Source of the DNA: Colwellia chukchiensis
Lineage (GTDB): Bacteria > Pseudomonadota > Gammaproteobacteria > Enterobacterales > Alteromonadaceae
Reading direction: 5' to 3'
Length of the DNA: 64,000 bases
Assembly (NCBI RefSeq): GCF_002104455.1
Contig: NZ_NBOC01000002.1
Span: forward strand, 228,369-292,368
Part shown: positions 57,931 through 64,000 of the stretch, piece by piece
Layout: each line of letters opens with the position of its first letter
How positions within the stretch are numbered: position 1 is the stretch's first letter
Made by a program: the position numbers and the translations under genes
Notes under the pieces: generated by a model
The model's database searches: none
The model's input: the letters and a program-made list of their open reading frames with translations, nothing else
What the model was told of the DNA's origin: nothing

Positions 57931-59829
57931 ATGAGCGAACAATATAACTCAGATGCCATTGAGGTCTTAAGTGGCCTTGACCCAGTGCGTCATCGTCCGG
58001 GCATGTACACAGATACTGCCCGCCCTAATCACTTAGGCCAAGAAGTTATCGATAACTCTGTTGATGAAGCGTTAGCAGGGCATGCCCAAAATATTACCGT
58101 CATTTTAGATAAAGACCAATCGCTAGAGATCATTGATGATGGTCGAGGCATGCCGATAGACATTCACCCCGAAGAAGGTGTATCAGGGGTTGAACTTATT
58201 TTTTGTAAATTGCACGCTGGTGGCAAGTTCTCCAACAAAAATTATCAATTCTCAGGTGGTTTACATGGTGTTGGCATCTCAGTGGTTAATGCCTTATCAA
58301 CTCGCGTCGATGTTGCGGTGCGCCGAGACAGTAAAGTTTATGAAATGGCGTTTGAACATGGTCATAAAGTTGAAGAGTTAAGGGCAACGGGCACGGTAGG
58401 GCGACGTAATACAGGTACCCGGGTAAAGTTTTGGCCAGATGCTAAATACTTTGACAGTGTAAAATTTTCGGCCCGTCGTTTAGTGCATTTATTAAAAGCC
58501 AAAGCCGTTCTTTGTCCTGGCCTTACCATTAAATTTCATGACAAAAATGAAGATAATAAATATCAATGGTGTTACCAAGATGGTTTAGTCGACTATTTAA
58601 AAGAGTCAGTGAAGGGCTTTCAAAGCTTACCCGAAGAGCCGTTTATTGGTTGTTTTAGCTCTCAACATGAAGCCGTTGACTGGGCAGTAACTTGGCTGCC
58701 AGAAGGAGGGGAGTCGGTTGGTGAGAGCTATGTTAACTTAATTCCCACAGTGCAAGGTGGTACGCATGTTAACGGGTTGCGACAAGGCTTATTAGAGTCA
58801 ATGCGCGAGTTTTGCGAGTTTAGAAACTTGTTGCCACGAGGAGTTAAATTAACGCCAGACGATATCTGGGATAAATGCTCTTATATCTTATCGGTAAAAA
58901 TGGAAGATCCACAATTTGCTGGTCAAACGAAAGAGCGATTATCATCACGCCAGTGCGCAGCGTTTGTTGGCGGTGTTGTCAAAGACTCATTTAGTTTATG
59001 GCTGAACGAACATACCGCCATTGCTGAAACGTTAGCCGAACTTTGTATTTCAAATGCACAGCGGCGTTTACGCGCCAGTAAAAAGATCATTCGAAAGAAA
59101 ATCACCCAAGGACCCGCGCTACCAGGTAAGTTGACCGATTGTGGTAGCCAAGACAGTGCAAAGTCAGAGTTGTTTCTAGTGGAAGGGGACTCAGCCGGTG
59201 GTAGTGCTAAACAGGCGCGCGATCGAGAATTTCAAGCCATTATGCCGCTTCGAGGCAAGATACTAAATACTTGGGAAGTGGAGTCTGGACAAATATTAGC
59301 GTCGCAAGAAGTGCACAACATTTCGATTGCCCTGGGGATTGACCCAGATTCAGACGATTTATCAGGATTACGTTACGGAAAAATTTGTATCTTGGCCGAT
59401 GCTGACTCAGACGGGCTACATATAGCAACCTTATTATGCGCATTATTTACTCAACATTTTTTACCCTTAGTACAAGCCGGGCATGTCTATGTAGCTATGC
59501 CGCCTTTGTATCGTATTGATGTCGGTAAAGAAGTGTTTTATGCCTTAGATGATGCAGAAAAAGATGGCATACTGGACCGAATAGAAGCAGAAAAAAAACG
59601 TGGTAAAGTCAACGTACAACGATTTAAAGGCCTAGGGGAAATGAACCCGCTGCAACTGCGTGAAACCACCATGGATCCAAACACTCGTCGTTTAGTGCAG
59701 CTTACGGTTGACGAGCATGCCGAAACGATGGAGTTGATGGATATGTTGTTATCTAAAAAGCGTGCCGGCGATCGCAAAGACTGGTTACAAGCCAAGGGCG
59801 ACCTAGTGGAATTAGCGCTTATGAGTTAA
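57931..59829 (+). CDS. parE: DNA topoisomerase IV subunit B ParE
   Basis: A 632-residue GHKL ATPase subunit, complete (E. coli 630). ATP-binding 'EVIDNSVDEALAGHA', 'DDGRGMPIDIHPEEGVSG' and 'GGLHGVGISVVNALS' are followed by the TOPRIM motif 'LVEGDSAGGSAKQARDR' and 'RFKGLGEMNPLQLRETTMDP'. The C-terminus 'KKRAGDRKDWLQAKGDLVEL' is intact, so the element that follows has not damaged it. It decatenates replicated chromosomes with ParC. Confidence 0.97.
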   Translation: MSEQYNSDAIEVLSGLDPVRHRPGMYTDTARPNHLGQEVIDNSVDEALAGHAQNITVILDKDQSLEIIDDGRGMPIDIHPEEGVSGVELIFCKLHAGGKFSNKNYQFSGGLHGVGISVVNALSTRVDVAVRRDSKVYEMAFEHGHKVEELRATGTVGRRNTGTRVKFWPDAKYFDSVKFSARRLVHLLKAKAVLCPGLTIKFHDKNEDNKYQWCYQDGLVDYLKESVKGFQSLPEEPFIGCFSSQHEAVDWAVTWLPEGGESVGESYVNLIPTVQGGTHVNGLRQGLLESMREFCEFRNLLPRGVKLTPDDIWDKCSYILSVKMEDPQFAGQTKERLSSRQCAAFVGGVVKDSFSLWLNEHTAIAETLAELCISNAQRRLRASKKIIRKKITQGPALPGKLTDCGSQDSAKSELFLVEGDSAGGSAKQARDREFQAIMPLRGKILNTWEVESGQILASQEVHNISIALGIDPDSDDLSGLRYGKICILADADSDGLHIATLLCALFTQHFLPLVQAGHVYVAMPPLYRIDVGKEVFYALDDAEKDGILDRIEAEKKRGKVNVQRFKGLGEMNPLQLRETTMDPNTRRLVQLTVDEHAETMELMDMLLSKKRAGDRKDWLQAKGDLVELALMS

Positions 59830-59838
59830 ATCAAAAGC

Positions 59839-59893
59839 TGTCAAAATTATAAAAGTTGTTGTCAAAATAAAGCATATGTTGACAACAACTTTT
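59839..59893. repeat. Transposon end repeats (probable TnsB sites)
   Basis: TGTCAAAAT occurs at 59839-59847 and again at 59860-59868, a 21-bp spacing, each followed by GTTG within 16-18 bp. A perfect 15-bp inverted repeat (AAAAGTTGTTGTCAA at 59851-59865, its complement at 59879-59893, loop 13) is superimposed. Repeats of about 20-22 bp are typical of TnsB binding arrays. The hairpin followed by T could also terminate parE. Confidence 0.65.
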
Positions 59894-59939
59894 TTCTCAC
59901 CTATAGATCTTCTATTAACTCAATTCATCAATCAGCTTT

Positions 59940-60581
59940 ATGCAACACATTTCAAAAAGAAGAGATCTCAATAAGCTCAAGAAGAAAACTATTTGTAAAT
60001 TTCCTTCAATAAAAGGTGATGTACCTGTGGTTCTTGCTGAGGGCACTCTTGAAAAGGATTTTTGTTACTATTTAGAGTTTGATGACGATGTTATTGAATA
60101 CCAGTGTCAACCATTGGGTTATTACTATTACATGGAAGATGGTAGACACAGCTACACCCCAGACTTCAAAGTACAGGTGAAGACAGATAGTGGTATAGCC
60201 ATAGTTTATTACGAAATAAAGGAAAGAAAGTATTTAGCTGATGACTTCAGTATAGAGTTTGAAGCGAAACAGTGGCCTCCTCAAAATGTTGGAATTGAGC
60301 TAATTCTTGTAGATGACTTATTTATAAGACAACAACCTCGGCTATCAAACTTGAAACGTGTTTACGCTGCAAAAAGACGAGAGCAACCAGAACATTCATT
60401 AATTATTAAGGTAAAGGAAGCTTTTCACCATTTTGAAAGCATGTCAGCCCAAGACTTAATAAATGAAGCCGATCTCAGCATTGGAGAAATTTATCAATTA
60501 ATTTTTTTCAAAGTGTTAGAAGCTGACTTTGATGAACCATTTGGGCCTGAGATGATTTTGTGGAGTAACTCTAATGGCTAG
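59940..60581 (+). CDS. tnsA: Tn7-like transposase subunit TnsA (endonuclease)
   Basis: A 213-residue protein; Tn7 TnsA has 273. The restriction-endonuclease-like catalytic triad can be placed at E38 ('GTLEKDFCYYLEFD'), D75 ('SYTPDFKVQ') and K94 ('YEIKERKY'). A helical C-terminal part (about 150-213) would contact TnsC. TnsA cuts the 5' ends of the transposon so that, with TnsB, it is excised cleanly rather than copied in. It overlaps tnsB by 8 bases. Confidence 0.9.
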   Translation: MQHISKRRDLNKLKKKTICKFPSIKGDVPVVLAEGTLEKDFCYYLEFDDDVIEYQCQPLGYYYYMEDGRHSYTPDFKVQVKTDSGIAIVYYEIKERKYLADDFSIEFEAKQWPPQNVGIELILVDDLFIRQQPRLSNLKRVYAAKRREQPEHSLIIKVKEAFHHFESMSAQDLINEADLSIGEIYQLIFFKVLEADFDEPFGPEMILWSNSNG

Positions 60582-62553
60582 TTATAACGTAGGTGATTTT
60601 ATAATCAAGGATGACCATCAATATCAAATTACGAATATCAACAAGCAAAACTTCGTTTTTCTAGAGGATACGTTCACGAATGCCAAACTAAAGTATTCGA
60701 AACGTGATTTGAATGATCTTCTTTTTTTAGGAAGGGCGGAGGTTGTTTCTTCAGATCCTAGATACAATGACTTGCATTCTGAAAACGCCAAAGATTTTCA
60801 CAGTTATTCAGAGGAAGATAAAAAAATAGCTCGTGACAGGTTTAAATTTGTTAGAGCATTTCAAGAAAGTGGCATTAAAGGTTGTTCTAATAAAAAGCCT
60901 ATAAGAGATCTAATTGCTGATGTAGCTATGGAAATAGGTCATGAAATTATTAGTTGGCGCACATTAAAAAGGTGGGTAGACCAACATGATGTTTATGGGA
61001 TAAGGGGACTAGTACCCCAAACAAAGAAGAAAGGAAATCGTAAACCTCGTAAGCCCAACAAAATTGAAGAATTAATCGTTGAAGCACTTGAAGAGTATAA
61101 AAACAAAACAAGGCCAACTTTCACAACTGCACATGAATATTTGAGTGATCAAATTATCCTTCACAACAAAGAGATCGATGATGGAGAGAGAGAAGACGAG
61201 CGATTACCCTCTTTTAGTTATCAAAGTTTTATTTTAAGAGCCAAAAAGATAGCCCCTGCATCTCTATTGGAGGCATATGTTGGTAAGTCGGAAGCATCTA
61301 AAAAGAACAGGGTTTCTCGTAAACCTGATGAAGCCCTCTATATCCTAGATCGAGCAGAAATAGATCATACAACAGGAGATTGCTTTGTTGTTGATGACGT
61401 TACTGCTCTACCGTTAGGTCGCCCATATGTTTCCGCAGTGTTGGACAAGAAATCTGAATGTATTTTAGGTTGTTATATAGGCTTTGAGTCGCCAAGCTTT
61501 GTGAGCGTGGCTAGGGCAATGAAACATGCTATTTCAGATAAGTCAGCTTTTCTCAAACAGTTTTCATCTGTTGAAGGAGATTGGCCCTGTAGAGGTGCAT
61601 TTATTGAGATCGCATATGATAGAGGAAAAGAATTTGACAGCGATTTATTAGAAGATGCGCTATATGATCTTAATATTACTGGAAGAGGGAACCCAGCCGG
61701 GATGCCTTGGTATAAAGGTGCAGTAGAAAGCTTTTTCTATACATTAAATAAAAAGTTTTTGGATAATAAACCGGGAAAAGTGTTTTCAAATTTATTTGTT
61801 TCAAATGAATATGACCCTGAGAAAAATGCAGTCATTTCACTATCTGATTTTTTAGAGGCATTTTATGTTTGGGTAGTGGATGTATATATGCGTTCACCGC
61901 ATGGTAAAGACAAGGTTGTACCTTATGCAGTGTGGAAATTAGAAGAAAAATATGTCGATATAGAACCAATTCCTCCTAAAAAATTAGATTTAGCTTTATC
62001 TGAAAATAAAACTAGAACAAATCGGGGGGATGGAATCGTCTGGGATACCATAAAGTATGACAACGGTTTCTTGTTAGCTCTTCGCAAACAATATGGAAAT
62101 CAATTATTAACCTGTAAAAGGAACAGAGAAGACTTATCTGTCATTCACGTTTTGAACCCCGCTGATGAAAAGTTTTATCCAGTTGAAGCGGTAGACCAAG
62201 AATACACCAAAGGGTTAACTTACTTTCAAAATAACATTTGTCGTAGATATAGGGATAAATTGGCAAAAGAATCAACGGATGAAGTTTCACTAGCATTAGC
62301 TAGACAAAAAATTAGAGAAATTTTTAATAATTCAGTTTTGTCTAGTCGAAAGAAAAAATTAGCGCATAGCAAAGCGGCTGCTAGATTCAATGATCTGGGG
62401 CAGAATAAGGTGGGTGAGAATACACTAGTTAACAGTAGTAGCGAAAAATCCAGACCTTCTAAGATAAGTACACCTAAGGGGGACATTACCCCTCCAATAT
62501 CAAACTCAGAGTTTCTTGCAGCCTTCAAGGATAAAAATGATGGCAGAAAATAA
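60574..62553 (+). CDS. tnsB: Tn7-like transposase TnsB (DDE/Mu family)
   Basis: A 659-residue DDE integrase; Tn7 TnsB has 702. N-terminal DNA-binding helices (about 80-150, 'IISWRTLKRWVDQHDVYGIR') precede the RNase-H fold with the triad D264 ('AEIDHTTGD'), D349 ('IAYDRGKEFDSD') and E385 ('YKGAVESFFYTLNKKF'). A beta-barrel domain and a basic C-terminal tail that would recruit TnsC follow. It binds the end repeats and joins 3' ends to target DNA. Confidence 0.93.
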   Translation: MASYNVGDFIIKDDHQYQITNINKQNFVFLEDTFTNAKLKYSKRDLNDLLFLGRAEVVSSDPRYNDLHSENAKDFHSYSEEDKKIARDRFKFVRAFQESGIKGCSNKKPIRDLIADVAMEIGHEIISWRTLKRWVDQHDVYGIRGLVPQTKKKGNRKPRKPNKIEELIVEALEEYKNKTRPTFTTAHEYLSDQIILHNKEIDDGEREDERLPSFSYQSFILRAKKIAPASLLEAYVGKSEASKKNRVSRKPDEALYILDRAEIDHTTGDCFVVDDVTALPLGRPYVSAVLDKKSECILGCYIGFESPSFVSVARAMKHAISDKSAFLKQFSSVEGDWPCRGAFIEIAYDRGKEFDSDLLEDALYDLNITGRGNPAGMPWYKGAVESFFYTLNKKFLDNKPGKVFSNLFVSNEYDPEKNAVISLSDFLEAFYVWVVDVYMRSPHGKDKVVPYAVWKLEEKYVDIEPIPPKKLDLALSENKTRTNRGDGIVWDTIKYDNGFLLALRKQYGNQLLTCKRNREDLSVIHVLNPADEKFYPVEAVDQEYTKGLTYFQNNICRRYRDKLAKESTDEVSLALARQKIREIFNNSVLSSRKKKLAHSKAAARFNDLGQNKVGENTLVNSSSEKSRPSKISTPKGDITPPISNSEFLAAFKDKNDGRK

Positions 62554-63571
62554 AATTATCGAAGAAAAAATTGCCCAATTAGAAACAATTTTTGCCAAAA
62601 CCCAACAATTAAATGAAATTATTGAAGATATTGAAGAAGCTATATTGGTTGGAAAAGCATCTAACTATGTCAGTCAACCAATTAGCACATTAATACTGGG
62701 GCTAAGTGGTGTTGGCAAAACGTCATTGATGGAGCATTTTAAAAGTAAATACCCTCAAACTGTACATAGAGATGATGAAAAAGAACAAGAGATTATTCCA
62801 ATTGTATCGACTACTTTAACTGACGACAAAAACCCTAGAGCGGCCCCCGGTAAAATGTTGCGAGATATAGGAGACCCTTTAAAAGGCGAAAAAGGTATTC
62901 GCTCTGTACTTGGTGATCGATATGTAGGGCTTATAAAAGATTTAAAAACTCAGTGTATATTCATTGATGAATTTCAACATGCGTTTTCTGTCTCCAATGA
63001 TAATCAAAAAGCAGGTGCCGCAGATTGGATAAAGAATCTTATCAACCAAAGCAAAATACCAGTGGTTCTTTTTGGTATGCCTTGGTGTCTGGATATCATT
63101 AAAAGAAGCAGCGAACTGAATAATCGCTTTGACAATATACATCATATTGATACGTTTGGTCGTGAAGAAGAAAGCTTTGCAGAATGGATAGAATTACTAC
63201 GACAAATTGATGAACAGCTTCCTTTTGATAATAAAGCTAACTTAGATGACCCTCAATTTGCTTTGCGGTTAATGACTTTAACTGGTGGGAATTTATCCAA
63301 ACTGATGAAAAAAGTTATAAAGCCTGCTGCTCGTAAGGCAATTTTTGCAAATGAAAATAGTCTTGGTGTGCATAGGTTATTAGCGGCAGCAAGGAAGCAC
63401 CTAGGTGTACCCGAAGAGTACAACCCTTTATCAAATAATATCGCTATTGATACTCTGCAAGTGAAGCACTTTTTAACTGAGGAAGAGGACACCTTTTTTA
63501 AGGACAGAAAAAAAACTAGAGTCTATTTCACCCTGTCAGATGAAGCCGATTTATCCAAAGTTTTTCGTTAG
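62540..63571 (+). CDS. tnsC: Tn7-like AAA+ regulator TnsC
   Basis: A 343-residue AAA+ ATPase from ATG 62540, chosen for AAGGA eight bases upstream; ATG 62537 and TTG 62516 are in frame. It overlaps the tnsB end. Walker A 'GLSGVGKTS' (54-62), Walker B 'CIFIDEFQHAF' with D143/E144, and 'RFDNIHHIDTF' and 'GGNLSKLMKKVI' for the lid. Tn7 TnsC has 555 residues, so this is a short form like those in many Tn7-like elements. It polymerises on target DNA and passes the signal from TnsD/TniQ to TnsAB. Confidence 0.92.
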   Translation: MAENKIIEEKIAQLETIFAKTQQLNEIIEDIEEAILVGKASNYVSQPISTLILGLSGVGKTSLMEHFKSKYPQTVHRDDEKEQEIIPIVSTTLTDDKNPRAAPGKMLRDIGDPLKGEKGIRSVLGDRYVGLIKDLKTQCIFIDEFQHAFSVSNDNQKAGAADWIKNLINQSKIPVVLFGMPWCLDIIKRSSELNNRFDNIHHIDTFGREEESFAEWIELLRQIDEQLPFDNKANLDDPQFALRLMTLTGGNLSKLMKKVIKPAARKAIFANENSLGVHRLLAAARKHLGVPEEYNPLSNNIAIDTLQVKHFLTEEEDTFFKDRKKTRVYFTLSDEADLSKVFR

Positions 63572-63582
63572 GATAGAGTGCT

Positions 63583-64000
63583 ATGATGTTAATTCGTCCT
63601 TATCCAGATGAACAAGAAACATTACAAAGTTATGTCATAAGACTCGCGAAGTTCAACCATTATCAATTTGAACATTGGTCGCAACACCTTTCTCAGCAAA
63701 GCATATCACTTCGGCAAAGAGATGCTAAAAGTCGAGAGTTACTGACATCATACTTACATTCAGTTACTGGAATGGATAATGTTTTTAATTTATTTGACCA
63801 ATGGCAATTTTATAATAAAGACAAGCGACACTTTGATTACAAGTCAATAAAGGTATGCCCACTTTGTTTCGCAGAAAATAAGGGTAAAATCCTATCTCTT
63901 TGGGCACTAAGATACTATTTAGTCTGCACCAAACATGACACTCTTTTAGTTGATAAATGCTCCAAATGCAATTCCGCCATAACCGAAAATACGATTCTTC
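63583..64000 (+). CDS. TniQ/TnsD-like target selector (N-terminal part)
   Basis: ATG at 63583 (or 63586), 12 bp after tnsC, open to the window end at 139 codons. N-terminal 'IRPYPDEQETLQSYVIRLAK' is the TniQ opening. Cys and His in 'KVCPLCFAEN' and 'CTKHDTLLVDKCSKCNSAI' form the usual zinc-finger pair of the family. TnsD-type proteins have a long C-terminal DNA-binding region that reads the attachment site; here that part is not visible, so TnsD or short TniQ cannot be decided. Confidence 0.88.
   Translation, partial: MMLIRPYPDEQETLQSYVIRLAKFNHYQFEHWSQHLSQQSISLRQRDAKSRELLTSYLHSVTGMDNVFNLFDQWQFYNKDKRHFDYKSIKVCPLCFAENKGKILSLWALRYYLVCTKHDTLLVDKCSKCNSAITENTIL

Larger units (their letters stand above)
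59839..64000 (+). mobile_element. Tn7-like transposon (tns end), right part outside window
   Basis: The element begins near 59839, nine bases after the parE stop, with a TGT end and internal repeats, and contains tnsA, tnsB, tnsC and tniQ/tnsD in Tn7 order, all reading inward. The genes are visibly more A+T-rich than parE. The order target gene, transposon end, tnsABCD is the same as Tn7 at glmS. The other end and any cargo lie beyond 64000. Confidence 0.88.

Noticed and set aside
59851-59893. Hairpin as only the native parE terminator, with the transposon starting later
   Set aside because: No TGT end exists between the hairpin and tnsA, and the TGTCAAAAT repeats span the hairpin; a dual role is kept as possible.
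59839-64000. CRISPR-associated transposon
   Set aside because: No cas genes or guide arrays are visible, and the tniQ gene directly follows tnsC as in TnsD-type elements; it cannot be fully excluded without the rest.

Overview
The window looks like a chromosome segment of a marine gammaproteobacterium of the Alteromonadales, most likely Colwelliaceae (Colwellia/Thalassotalea type). This is inferred from the moderately low G+C, the gene families, the E. coli-like order of the tolC/nudF-yqiB-cpdA-yqiA-parE, ygiM/ygiF and glnE/hldE blocks, and an envelope-rich gene set. No rRNA is present; one tRNA (Phe, GAA) is.

Region 1 (1-17.8 kb) is a phosphate block. It holds a porin, phoB-phoR, pstS, pstC-pstA-pstB-phoU and a low-affinity pair (DUF47 PhoU-like protein plus Pit). 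The porin, phoB, pstS and pstC each have a Pho box with correctly spaced 7-bp half-sites, so PhoB very probably controls all four transcripts. pstS is separated from pstCAB-phoU by gcvR, a PilZ gene, ettA and selO. PstC and PstA carry large periplasmic insertions.

Region 2 (17.9-37 kb) is mostly housekeeping. It holds tRNA-Phe followed by a 4.6-copy 50-bp tandem repeat, trhO, a fumarylacetoacetase, a TonB-dependent receptor, cca with a degenerate HD domain, and a GspA-GspB fusion ATPase. The leuABCD operon follows, with a clear leucine attenuator (leader peptide with nine Leu codons). A small surface-polysaccharide group (CDP-glycerol transferase-like, GT25, Wzi) and a YgiM-like SH3 protein close the region.

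Region 3 (37-53.8 kb) holds ygiF and glnE-hldE, which are neighbours in E. coli. Here about 8.7 kb separates ygiF from glnE. The inserted block contains an L,D-transpeptidase convergent with a Braun-lipoprotein-like gene, a K+ channel, and a YjfIJK/DUF350-type membrane-stress system: DUF2170, PspA/IM30-like, YjfK-like, an RHH-like protein, a membrane-fused spermidine-synthase-like protein, a double DUF350 protein and an Arg/Ser-rich lipoprotein. Three identical copies of a 13-bp near-palindrome, GACATATTATGTC, lie at the two promoters of this system, two of them forming part of a -35 element. The small RHH-like protein is a good candidate for the cognate regulator. This is the most attractive under-described system in the window.

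Region 4 (53.8-64 kb) holds tolC divergent from nudF-yqiB-cpdA-yqiA-parE, then a Tn7-like transposon starting about 9 bp after the parE stop codon. It begins with a TGT end carrying 21-bp-spaced repeats and a 15-bp inverted repeat, followed by tnsA, tnsB, tnsC and a tniQ/tnsD-like gene that runs off the window. The orientation matches classical Tn7 at glmS (tns end next to the target gene), which suggests that the TniQ/TnsD protein targets parE. Cargo and the distal end lie outside the window.
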